Shown: positions 25,127 through 33,086 of the stretch, piece by piece | Position numbering within the stretch: the first letter of the stretch is position 1 | Layout of the letters: every line of letters starts with the position of its first letter | Assembly: GCF_022884085.1 (NCBI RefSeq) | Contig: NZ_JAGGCS010000014.1 | Location: 1 to 64,000 of the forward strand | Reading direction: 5' to 3' | Length of the DNA: 64,000 nucleotides | From: Paenirhizobium cremeum | GTDB lineage: Bacteria; Pseudomonadota; Alphaproteobacteria; Rhizobiales; Rhizobiaceae | The notes under the pieces: generated by a model | Seen by the model: only the letters and a program-made list of their open reading frames with translations | Told to the model about the DNA's origin: nothing | Database searches by the model: none | Position numbers and translations under genes: made by a program

Positions 25127-25178
25127 GGAAAATTTACTTGATTTTCCAAGGGGAACGATTGCGGGCCTCGGACATTTT
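25127..25178 (+). promoter_or_regulatory. Candidate general-stress (EcfG/RpoE2) promoter and adjacent palindrome
   Basis: GGAAC (25152-25156) is followed after 18 bases by TT within CATTTT (25173-25178), close to the GGAAC-N18-19-TT pattern of the RpoE2/EcfG sigma factor. A 21-bp palindrome (GGAAAAT-N7-ATTTTCC, 25127-25147) lies just upstream, overlapping a possible housekeeping promoter (TTGACG near 25104). Confidence 0.45.
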
Positions 25179-25261
25179 CCTCTCGAACCGACGCGATCGT
25201 TCCGCCTCCGGCACGGTCGCGCCAGTCGCCAAGACCATCTGAGAGGAAAGGTAGGTCCATC

Positions 25262-25786
25262 ATGAAGAAGACCCTCAACACCCTTGCTGCAGCACTGCTG
25301 CTCGGCACCACCGCGGTAGCACCGCTTGCTTATGCCCAGGATGCAACCACCCCGGCACCGGCAACCCCGACAGCCCCGGCACCGGATGCGACGGGAAGCG
25401 CTCCTTCGACAAACACCATGGCCCCGACGGATTCGACCGCTGCAGCCACGGGTTCCTATCTGACGCAGCAGAGCACGACGCAGATCAGCGCCAACGACTT
25501 CATCGGACAGTCCGTCTACACCTCGGGCAATGAATCGATCGGTGACATCAACGACCTGATTCTCGAGGACAAGGGCGGCATCGTGGCCGCAGTGGTCGGC
25601 GTCGGCGGCTTCCTGGGTATCGGTGAAAAGGATGTCGCCATTCCTTTCAACAAGCTGACGGTGACCCACGATACCGCAAAGAACGAGGTTCGCCTGACGA
25701 CGACCGAAACGGCGGAAAGCCTGAAGGCCGCGCCGGAATTCAAGAGCCTCGACCGCACCACCACCTCGTCGACGGTCGATCAGTGA
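25262..25786 (+). CDS. Secreted PRC-barrel domain protein
   Basis: The 174-residue protein has a signal peptide (1-25, cleavage after AYA), a low-complexity Pro/Ala/Thr linker (about 27-68) and a PRC-barrel domain (about 75-150) with ISANDFIGQSVYTSGNESIGDINDLILEDKGGIVAAVVGVGGFLGIGEKDVAIPF-type strands. In rhizobia such periplasmic PRC-barrel proteins are often stress-induced, and the candidate EcfG promoter upstream fits this. The molecular role is unknown. A good terminator follows at 25819. Confidence 0.88.
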   Translation: MKKTLNTLAAALLLGTTAVAPLAYAQDATTPAPATPTAPAPDATGSAPSTNTMAPTDSTAAATGSYLTQQSTTQISANDFIGQSVYTSGNESIGDINDLILEDKGGIVAAVVGVGGFLGIGEKDVAIPFNKLTVTHDTAKNEVRLTTTETAESLKAAPEFKSLDRTTTSSTVDQ

Positions 25787-25818
25787 CCCGGAACGGGGGA
25801 AGTGCGAAACATCCGATG

Positions 25819-25844
25819 GGCGGCGCCAGGTGCGCCGCCTTTTT
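25819..25844 (+). terminator. Terminator of the PRC-barrel gene
   Basis: A perfect 8-bp stem, GGCGGCGC / GCGCCGCC, with a 5-base loop is followed directly by TTTTT. It lies 32 bases after the stop codon. Confidence 0.88.
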
Positions 25845-25865
25845 CGTTGCGCGCTCCGCTGGTGT

Positions 25866-26921
25866 TCACCGCATCATCTCGGTCTCGATGATCTGCATGA
25901 GGCGAGAACGATCCTCCCGTCGCGAGGCATATCCTGCCACGGACAATCCCCGCGCCGGCCGGTAATAGGCGGCCGAGCCCCAGAAACCGATGTGCCAGAA
26001 GAACCGGCTTTCGCCCTGGCCGCTGACGAAAATGCCCAACCGGTAATCCGCTTCGCCTTCGTGGGGCGCAGGCTTCAGCATTTCCGCAAGCGTCGCCTCC
26101 TGCCGGAAGACGCGCCCTTCGAAGATCGCCGCCATGGCGCGTGCGAGATCCGCAGCCGACATGACGAGCCCGCCGCCGCCGTAAAGATCCATTGTCGGAT
26201 CGAAATGGAAGACGTCCCTCTTGCGGAAGAACTGCCGCCCTTGGAGCGATATTCCGGGCGGTGCCGGTTCGATGGCTTCCCACCATGTCGCTGACAGGCC
26301 GAGACGATCGAAGCCGATGCGCTCACGCACCGCCGACGCCAGCGACCGGCCAAGCCGTGTCTCAATGATATCGCCGAGAAGGATATAGCCCGTATCGGAG
26401 TAGCGGAACCGCGTTCCCGGAGGGCTTTCCGGTCCGCCGCGGGTCATGCAGAGGCGGACCTGTTCCTCCCGGGTCCAGCGCCGCCCGGGCGCCTCCAGCA
26501 CCAGATCGAGGAAACTGTCGTCGGCGTGATCGTAGAGGCCGGCGGAATGGTTGAGCAGATGCCGGACGGTGATCCGGTCGAGATCGTAACCGCCCCGGCG
26601 GAGGATATCGGCAATCGCCGGGCTCGCCAGCGTCCCTAGGGGATCATCAAGACCGAGTTCACCCTCCTCCCACATCCTCAGGATGGTGGCCGCGACGAAG
26701 GTCTTGGTGTTGCTGGCGCTGCGCATCGGAGATGCCGCATCGAGGGAGAGCCGGGCAGCGGCCGGGGAGGCGATCCCCCACACCATACCGCCCTCATGAA
26801 CCGCAAGCGCCATCGCTGCCGGCTCCCGCGAAAGGCACGCCTCAAGACGGGCGACGGAATCGGGTTTGTCGCCGGAACGTGTCCCTGCCGACTGTTCAAA
26901 TATGCGAGATCCGCCTTCCAT
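25866..26921 (-). CDS. Serine beta-lactamase-like hydrolase (class C/EstB type)
   Basis: The 351-residue protein belongs to the beta-lactamase/penicillin-binding superfamily (PF00144). It has the SxxK nucleophile pair Ser70/Lys73 in RSASNTKTF, the Tyr174 motif YSDTGY and a late HIGFWGSA segment in the place of the KTG triad. No signal peptide is seen from the chosen start, which speaks for a cytoplasmic esterase or peptidase rather than a resistance enzyme. The ATG at 26921 has a GGAGAGGA site. Further upstream ATGs lack one. It stands alone between convergent and divergent neighbours. Confidence 0.82.
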   Translation of the reverse strand: MEGGSRIFEQSAGTRSGDKPDSVARLEACLSREPAAMALAVHEGGMVWGIASPAAARLSLDAASPMRSASNTKTFVAATILRMWEEGELGLDDPLGTLASPAIADILRRGGYDLDRITVRHLLNHSAGLYDHADDSFLDLVLEAPGRRWTREEQVRLCMTRGGPESPPGTRFRYSDTGYILLGDIIETRLGRSLASAVRERIGFDRLGLSATWWEAIEPAPPGISLQGRQFFRKRDVFHFDPTMDLYGGGGLVMSAADLARAMAAIFEGRVFRQEATLAEMLKPAPHEGEADYRLGIFVSGQGESRFFWHIGFWGSAAYYRPARGLSVAGYASRREDRSRLMQIIETEMMR

Positions 26922-27150
26922 ATCCGTCCTCTCCAGGCTCCCGGCGCGATTTCCAGCGCTCGGAGGGACCACACTAACGCAGCATCTCCCGGATCGTCGC
27001 CTGAAAACTGCAGTTCCGATCGACATCGCCGACAGGCTTCGGCCCCCAGGACCCAGGCCGCCCTCGCGAACCCGAAACACGAAATGGTTGCATTTCACAT
27101 GACTTACATATTGGACGTGATAGATTTGCCGAAACAACTGGGGGATAGCG

Positions 27151-28881
27151 ATGCGAAGCTTTGCGAAGGCAGGCGGTTTTTCCGTTCATGCGATATCGGG
27201 CAACCATGCCGTGCTGCTGGCGATGAACGCCACGGACGCGGCGCGGCGCAACCTTGCCGGCTTTGCCATCGGCGTTGCCCGACAGAACCGGATCGATTGG
27301 TTGCGCGGCTTCAAATTCTTCAAGGCGCTGGTGCCGAACCCACAGCCCGGCGAACGGCGCTCCACCCTCGATCACCCCGTTCAGTCCTTCCTGTGGGGAC
27401 ACTATTCGGCGGAACCGGGACGGCAATATGATTACGTCGTCCGACCGCTCTATTTTCCGGCGGACATGAATCCTGCGGCCCTCGTCGCCGGCACCGATCT
27501 TCCCGTTTCCATCCGCACGGAATCCGACACGGATGAAACGCATTCGGTATTCTTCAACCGGGGCGCCATCGTCAGCCAGGCCTTTGCCGACCAGTTCGGC
27601 AACAAGGGCCCGACCAACCCCGACGATCCGGAAGACCGGGAGGTGCGCTGGCTGTCGCGCGGGCTGCTGGAGGCAGCGCTCGGCTTCATCGCCCAGGCCA
27701 ATGGCGCGGGCTATGAATTGCGCTGCTGCTTCTACGAACTCACCTACAAGCCGATATTGGAGGCCCTGAAGATCGCCGCCGGCGCCGGCGCGACGGTTCA
27801 GGTCATCTATGAGGCGGGGCATATCAAGAGCGACGGCAGCTTCGAGGAAACCAGCACCAGCAAGGCGAACGTCAAGGAAGTCGTCAAATACGACAACGTG
27901 CCACGCCTGACATTTCATAAGCGGACCCGGCATATCTCCATTCCGCACAACAAATTCATGGTGCTCCTGAAGGACGGCAAGCCGCAGCAAGTCTGGACAG
28001 GCTCAACCAATATCACGCCGTCCGGCTTTCTCGGCCAGACGAATGTCGGCCATCTGGTGCGGGATGACACTGTGGCATCGGCCTACAATGCCTATTGGCA
28101 GCAGGTCGCCACCGACCCCGACCGGAAAGAACTGAAAGCATGGACGAAAAAACACAATGCCGAGCCTTCCGGCCAGTTGCCGGCGAACGGCATCTCCGTT
28201 CTGTTTTCGCCGCGGTCGTCCGCGCGCATGCTCGACTGGTACGGCGCGCGCATGGACGAGGCGCAGCGCACCGTCATGCTGACGGCGGCTTTCGGCGTAA
28301 CGCGGAAGCTCGCCGAACATTTCGACAATGACCGGGACTATCTGCGTTTCCTGCTGATGGAAAAGGAAAATGCCAACGACGAAACCCAGGCGATGCTCAA
28401 GCGCGACAGGGACACGCGCATCGCGCTCGGCAAGGCGCTCGGTCGCGATACGATCGGCCGCAAGCTGGATGGCTGGCAACTGGACAAGTGGTTCGCGGAC
28501 GAGGAACACTACCGCAAGCAGGGCCACATCTTCTATGTCCACACCAAGATCATGGCGATCGATCCCCTGTCGGACGACCCGCAGGTCTATTCCGGCTCGG
28601 CCAATTTTTCACCCGCATCCCTGTCGTCCAACGACGAGAACATGCTACTGATCCGCGGCGACCGGCGCGTAGGCGATATCTACGCAACGGAATTCTTCCG
28701 GCTGTTCAACCACTTCTACTTCCGCACGGTGGCCAATGCCGTGGCCTCCCGCAATCCGGGCGAGGATCAGGCGGAGGAAGCCGTCTATCTCGACCCCGAT
28801 GGCGCGTGGACGGACAGTCATTTCAAGGCCGGCACCTATCATCAGCGCCGGCGCGAACTGTTCGGCGTCAGCCCGACCTGA
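27151..28881 (+). CDS. Phospholipase D-like phosphodiesterase
   Basis: The 576-residue protein has two PLD catalytic HxK motifs: His266/Lys268 in SIPHNKFMV, followed by the GSTNITPSGF element, and His464/Lys466 in FYVHTKIMAIDP, followed by GSANFSPASL and an NDEN segment. A roughly 165-residue N-terminal domain (GNHAVLLAMNATDAARRNLAGFAIGVAR onward) is shared with other stand-alone bacterial PLD proteins of this size and looks beta-rich. There is no signal peptide. Substrates of this branch (lipid or nucleic acid) are not known. It is followed at once by the convergent mttB-type gene. Confidence 0.85.
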   Translation: MRSFAKAGGFSVHAISGNHAVLLAMNATDAARRNLAGFAIGVARQNRIDWLRGFKFFKALVPNPQPGERRSTLDHPVQSFLWGHYSAEPGRQYDYVVRPLYFPADMNPAALVAGTDLPVSIRTESDTDETHSVFFNRGAIVSQAFADQFGNKGPTNPDDPEDREVRWLSRGLLEAALGFIAQANGAGYELRCCFYELTYKPILEALKIAAGAGATVQVIYEAGHIKSDGSFEETSTSKANVKEVVKYDNVPRLTFHKRTRHISIPHNKFMVLLKDGKPQQVWTGSTNITPSGFLGQTNVGHLVRDDTVASAYNAYWQQVATDPDRKELKAWTKKHNAEPSGQLPANGISVLFSPRSSARMLDWYGARMDEAQRTVMLTAAFGVTRKLAEHFDNDRDYLRFLLMEKENANDETQAMLKRDRDTRIALGKALGRDTIGRKLDGWQLDKWFADEEHYRKQGHIFYVHTKIMAIDPLSDDPQVYSGSANFSPASLSSNDENMLLIRGDRRVGDIYATEFFRLFNHFYFRTVANAVASRNPGEDQAEEAVYLDPDGAWTDSHFKAGTYHQRRRELFGVSPT

Positions 28882-28896
28882 TCCATCGCGGATCAG
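28878..28896. terminator. Small hairpin over both stop codons
   Basis: CTGATCC-N5-GGATCAG spans the stop codons of the convergent PLD-like and mttB-type genes. It has no T-run and is a weak candidate for a shared terminator. Confidence 0.35.
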
Positions 28897-30446
28897 TACC
28901 ACGCATCCGGCCGCGCACGCATCGTCCGCTCGACATAATCGCGCAGCGCCTCGTCCACGGCGGGGTCCAGAGGTGGCGCCTGATATTCGGCGAGCGTCTT
29001 CTTCCACTGCCGGTTGGCGCGGGTCGCCATGTCGGTCGATCCGGCCTCCGCCCATTTTTCAAAGGGCTCGTTGTCCGAGACGGCCGAATCCCAGAACGCC
29101 GTCTGATAGTTGCGCATGGTATGGGCCGAGCCGAGAAAATGGCTGCCGGGTCCCACCTCCAGAAAGGCATCCATGGCGAGCGTGTTGTCATCGACCACGA
29201 CGCCGGCGAGATAAGCATGCAGCGCGCCGCAGAAATCCGTGTCCATGACAAACTTCTCATAGGACATGGACAGCAGGCCATCGACGAAGCCGGCCGAATG
29301 CAGGATGAAGTTGGCACCGCAATGGACCGCCGACAGCATCGACATCACGCCCTCCTGCATGGCTTGGGCATCCGGCAGCTTGGAATTGGAGAAATTCCCC
29401 GCACAGCGCAGCGGCAGTTTCAGCCGGCGGGCAAGCTGGCCGATCACCATGGAGCCAATCGCCGGTTCCGGCGTGCCGAAGGTGGGAGAGCCCGAACGCA
29501 GCGACATGGAAGACAGGAAGTTGCCGAAAATCACCGGCGCGCCCTTGCGCTCCAACTGGGTCAGCGCGCAGCCCGCCAGCGTTTCGGCATAGGACTGGGC
29601 GATGGCGCCGGCATTGGTGACCGGCCCCATGGCGCCGCCGAGGATGAAGGGCACGATGACAGCGGCCTGGTTGGCACGAGCATAGGCCCTCAGCGCCTTC
29701 GTCATGGTGCCGTCCCAGACAAGCGGCGAGTTGACGTTGACATTGCCGAGGATGACGCAGTTCTCCTCGACGAAACCGGCACCGAACAGGATGCGCGCCA
29801 TCTCGATCGATTCTTCCGCCCGCTCCTCGGCCGTCACCGAGCCCATGAAGGCCCGATCGGAATATTTGATATGGCTGTAGACCATCTCGAGGTGCCGCTT
29901 GTTGACCGGCAGGTCGACGGGCTCGCAGATGGTGCCGCCGGAATGATGCAGCCAGGGGCTGGACTGGGCGAGCTTGATGAGGTTGCGGAAATCCTCGATG
30001 GTTCCGTAACGACGGCCATTGTCGAGATCCATGACGAAGGGCGAGCCATAGGCCGGTGAGAAGACGACGCTGTTGCCGCCGATCTCGACGTTGTTTGCCG
30101 GATTGCGCGCATGCTGGGTGAAGGTTGCGGGCGCCGTCGAGACAATCTCCCGCAGCATGCCCGGCTCGAACCGGACGCGAACGCCGTCGATCTTCGCCCC
30201 CGCCCGCTTCCAGTGATCGAGCGCGGCCCCGTCGTCGCGGAACTCGATGCCGACCTCGGCAAGAATGCGATCCGCGGTCTGTTCGATGCGAAGAAGGTTT
30301 TCCTCCGAGAGAAGGTCGTAGGTCGGAATGTTGCGGCGGATGAAAGGCACTTTCAAAGAAAGGCCAGCGCCGCTCTCCCGTCGCCCCGGCCTGTTGCCGC
30401 GGGTGCGGCGCTCCTTGCGATCCAGTTCCAGCGTCTCGCCCGTCAT
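28893..30446 (-). CDS. MttB-family methyltransferase without pyrrolysine
   Basis: The 517-residue protein belongs to the trimethylamine methyltransferase family (MttB, PF06253). True MttB carries a pyrrolysine encoded by an in-frame TAG; this frame is uninterrupted, so it is of the non-Pyl group, of which one member (MtgB) demethylates glycine betaine. Conserved parts include the GGTICEPVDLPVNKRHLEM and GAMGPVTNAGAIAQSYAE segments and the C-terminal WKKTLAEYQ. An AGGAGG site fixes the ATG at 30446. The divergent LysR regulator probably controls it. No corrinoid protein or tetrahydrofolate enzyme is adjacent. Confidence 0.9.
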   Translation of the reverse strand: MTGETLELDRKERRTRGNRPGRRESGAGLSLKVPFIRRNIPTYDLLSEENLLRIEQTADRILAEVGIEFRDDGAALDHWKRAGAKIDGVRVRFEPGMLREIVSTAPATFTQHARNPANNVEIGGNSVVFSPAYGSPFVMDLDNGRRYGTIEDFRNLIKLAQSSPWLHHSGGTICEPVDLPVNKRHLEMVYSHIKYSDRAFMGSVTAEERAEESIEMARILFGAGFVEENCVILGNVNVNSPLVWDGTMTKALRAYARANQAAVIVPFILGGAMGPVTNAGAIAQSYAETLAGCALTQLERKGAPVIFGNFLSSMSLRSGSPTFGTPEPAIGSMVIGQLARRLKLPLRCAGNFSNSKLPDAQAMQEGVMSMLSAVHCGANFILHSAGFVDGLLSMSYEKFVMDTDFCGALHAYLAGVVVDDNTLAMDAFLEVGPGSHFLGSAHTMRNYQTAFWDSAVSDNEPFEKWAEAGSTDMATRANRQWKKTLAEYQAPPLDPAVDEALRDYVERTMRARPDAWY

Positions 30447-30523
30447 GACTGCTTTCCTCCTGTTTGAATGAAGGCTAGCCGGGATCAAAGGCATTGTGAC
30501 GCTGGAAAAATTCTCGACTTGCA

Positions 30524-30538
30524 ATAAGCTCAGCTTAT
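30524..30538. promoter_or_regulatory. LysR-type T-N11-A box between mttB-type and lysR genes
   Basis: The dyad ATAAGC-TCA-GCTTAT contains the T-N11-A pattern of LysR operators. Its right arm overlaps the ATG of the LysR gene. This fits autorepression together with control of the divergent methyltransferase gene. Confidence 0.6.
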
Positions 30539-31460
30539 GAGTCAATTTCGCCGCCTGCTCCCCTCCGCAAACAGCCTCGTAGTGTTCGAGGCTGCCGGCC
30601 GGCATGAGAATTTCACCCGCGCCGCGGAAGAACTCGGCATGTCCCAGGCCGCCGTCTCCTATGCGGTGCGTGCGCTCGAGGAACAGCTGGGCGTCGCCCT
30701 TTTCCAGCGCATGCATCGCTCTGCCCGGCTGACCGAAGCCGGCGAGCGCTTTCATGCCGATGTCGCCGCCGGCCTTTCCCGGATCGAGCGCGCCGCCGAG
30801 GACATTCGCGCGAAGAGCCGCGAGGTCAATGTGACGCTCGCTGCCTCCACGGCCTTCGCTTCCATGTGGATGCTGCCGCGGCTGGCGCGGCTGAGGGAGG
30901 ACCTGCCCGACATCGACCTGCGCATCCAGACCAGCGTGCGCGACCTGGACCTGGAGGAGGAAACCATTCCGCTTGGCGTACGCGGCGGCGATCCGAAGGA
31001 ATGGCCACGCTATCATGCAGCGCTGCTCGCGCCGGAGGTGGTAAGCGCGGTTGCAAGCCCCGCCTTCATCGAGCAGAACGGTCCGGCAGAGAGCCCCGAA
31101 GACCTGACCCGCCACCGGCTGATCTGGCTGGAGGAGCCGGTGCGGCAGGCATGCAACTGGCCGGAATGGTTTGCAAGCGCGGGCATCGACTATGTCCCCA
31201 AAGGACGGCGGCTGGCGATTAACGATTACGTGCTGGTGATCCAGGCGGTGCTGGCCGGGGAAGGCATCGCGCTCGGCTGGAACCACCTGATCGAGGCGCA
31301 GGTGCGCTCGGGCCAACTCGTGCAGGTCGGCCGGCACGCGCTGGTGACGGGGCAGGCCTTCTACGTGGTGTGGCCACGCGCGCGGGAGCTCAATGCCTCG
31401 GCGGCCAGAGTGCGGGACTGGCTGCTGGCGGAGGGGGAAGTCGCCCGGCAAGGCGGGTGA
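30537..31460 (+). CDS. LysR-family regulator, GcvA-like
   Basis: The 307-residue protein has an N-terminal winged helix-turn-helix (about 8-66, SLVVFEAAGRHENFTRAAEELGMSQAAVSYAVRALEEQLG) and a type 2 substrate-binding domain. Its opening (RRLLPSANSLVVFEAA) places it in the GcvA-like branch. It is divergent from the mttB-type gene with only 90 bases between starts. It is therefore the likely local regulator, responding to a methylated amine or a breakdown product; the ligand is inferred. Confidence 0.92.
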   Translation: MSQFRRLLPSANSLVVFEAAGRHENFTRAAEELGMSQAAVSYAVRALEEQLGVALFQRMHRSARLTEAGERFHADVAAGLSRIERAAEDIRAKSREVNVTLAASTAFASMWMLPRLARLREDLPDIDLRIQTSVRDLDLEEETIPLGVRGGDPKEWPRYHAALLAPEVVSAVASPAFIEQNGPAESPEDLTRHRLIWLEEPVRQACNWPEWFASAGIDYVPKGRRLAINDYVLVIQAVLAGEGIALGWNHLIEAQVRSGQLVQVGRHALVTGQAFYVVWPRARELNASAARVRDWLLAEGEVARQGG

Positions 31461-31598
31461 TCGGAGCGGCTGGGCATCGACCGCGGCGCATGCCGAGCCG
31501 CCGGTCCCGTATATTCCGTGCGCATATCGCCTGCAAACCCGAGGCGTCGTCCGGGGATCGTCGCCTCCGCTTGACTGGGCTGTCCTCACGGAAACGTT

Positions 31599-32960
31599 TC
31601 AGGAATTGGGCCGATCGACGAGGGCGAATTCGTGATGATGCTCGCCGAGATAACGCAGCGTCGCCGCCGCATCGGCCGGCTTGCCGAAATAATAGCCCTG
31701 CCCCATGCCGCAACCGAGCGCACGCAGCTTGTCCGCTTCCGCCACCGTCTCGATGCCTTCCGCAACCACTTCGAGATCGAGGCCTTCGCACATGGTGACG
31801 ATCGCCTTGATGATGTGCTCCGAGGTGCGGTCCGTGATTATGGCGGAGACGAAGGCACGGTCGATCTTGACCTTGTCGAAGGTGAAGTCGCGCAGGCGTC
31901 CGAGGCTCGACTGACCCGTGCCGAAGTCGTCGAGAGAGATCTTGATGCCGAAGTCACGCAATTCGCCGAAGATGCGGCGCGCAGTGTCCGCGCAGCCCAT
32001 GACGGCCGTTTCCGTGATTTCCAGTTCCAGCCGGCGCGGATCGAAACCGACGCTGTTGAGGATGGACAGCGTGTTCAGCGTGGTCCTCGGGTCCATCAAT
32101 TGCGCCGAGGAGAGATTGAACGAGAGGAAGAGTTCGCGCGGCCAGGCCAGCGTTGCCTCTGCCGCCTTGCGCAACAGGGTTTCGGACAGCGTGTCGATGA
32201 AGCCGCGTTCTTCCGCAAGCGGTACGAAGACGGCCGGAGATACAAAGCCCAGATCGGCATCGTTCCAACGGGCCAGCGCCTCGAAACCAACGACACGGTT
32301 GTCTGTGAGACGGACGATCGGCTGGAAATGCACGTCGACGGTATCGGCGATGATGGCATTGCGCAGCGCCTGCTCAAGCTGCGTGGCACGCTTCATCTCC
32401 TGGGCGATTTCCCGTGAGTAGACGGTGATCTGGCCGCGACCCCGGCGCTTCGAGCGATAAAGCGCCGTCTCGGCACTCTTCATCAGTTCCTCGAAATCGG
32501 CGCCGGCAAAGGGATAGACGGCAAAGCCGAGGGAGGCGGAGAGACGGACATTGCGGTCGCCGAGATCGTAGGGCGCAGAGAGCACGTCCTTAATCATCTG
32601 GCCGGTGCGCTCGGCACTGACGCGCTCGAAGATCAGCGGCAGGATGATGGCGAACTCATCGCCGTCATGACGGGTGACGGTCGCGCCGTCAGGCACGCAG
32701 GCCTTCAGCCGGTGGGCTACCTGGCAAAGGATTTCATCGCCGGCGACGGAGCCGAAGAGATCGTTGATGGGTTTGAAACCGTCCAGATTGACGATGCCGA
32801 CCGTAAACGGCGCCGGATCGGCAGAACGCTCGGAGGCCAGAAGCCGAACCTTGTCGCGCAGGCGATAGCGATTGCCAAGCCCGGTCAACTGGTCCGTATA
32901 GGCCATGGCCTGAAGCTCGTTCTGGCCTAGCTGGGGCATGGCTGTTTCGGCTGACGCCAT
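31599..32960 (-). CDS. GGDEF-EAL protein, probable c-di-GMP phosphodiesterase
   Basis: The 453-residue soluble protein consists only of a GGDEF domain (about 18-180) and an EAL domain (about 190-445). The GGDEF signature is DGDEF (99-103), so cyclase activity is doubtful. The EAL side looks intact: FEALARW (EAL 227-229), the NLSS asparagine, ELEITET, LDDFGTGQSSLG, KIDRAF, VVAEGIET and GQGYYFGKP. It should cleave c-di-GMP, possibly stimulated by GTP bound to the degenerate GGDEF site. There is no sensor or membrane segment. The ATG at 32960 lies near an AGGA site. Confidence 0.9.
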   Translation of the reverse strand: MASAETAMPQLGQNELQAMAYTDQLTGLGNRYRLRDKVRLLASERSADPAPFTVGIVNLDGFKPINDLFGSVAGDEILCQVAHRLKACVPDGATVTRHDGDEFAIILPLIFERVSAERTGQMIKDVLSAPYDLGDRNVRLSASLGFAVYPFAGADFEELMKSAETALYRSKRRGRGQITVYSREIAQEMKRATQLEQALRNAIIADTVDVHFQPIVRLTDNRVVGFEALARWNDADLGFVSPAVFVPLAEERGFIDTLSETLLRKAAEATLAWPRELFLSFNLSSAQLMDPRTTLNTLSILNSVGFDPRRLELEITETAVMGCADTARRIFGELRDFGIKISLDDFGTGQSSLGRLRDFTFDKVKIDRAFVSAIITDRTSEHIIKAIVTMCEGLDLEVVAEGIETVAEADKLRALGCGMGQGYYFGKPADAAATLRYLGEHHHEFALVDRPNS

Positions 32961-33086
32961 CGGCTGTTCCTGAGGAGGTTCCTTTCACATACCGAGGATG
33001 AGCGCCAAACATTAAGAAAATTCTAGCAATTCCGGGAGGTTGCCTACAGGTTATGGTCCATTATTTAGGGGGTTGACAGGGTTTTC

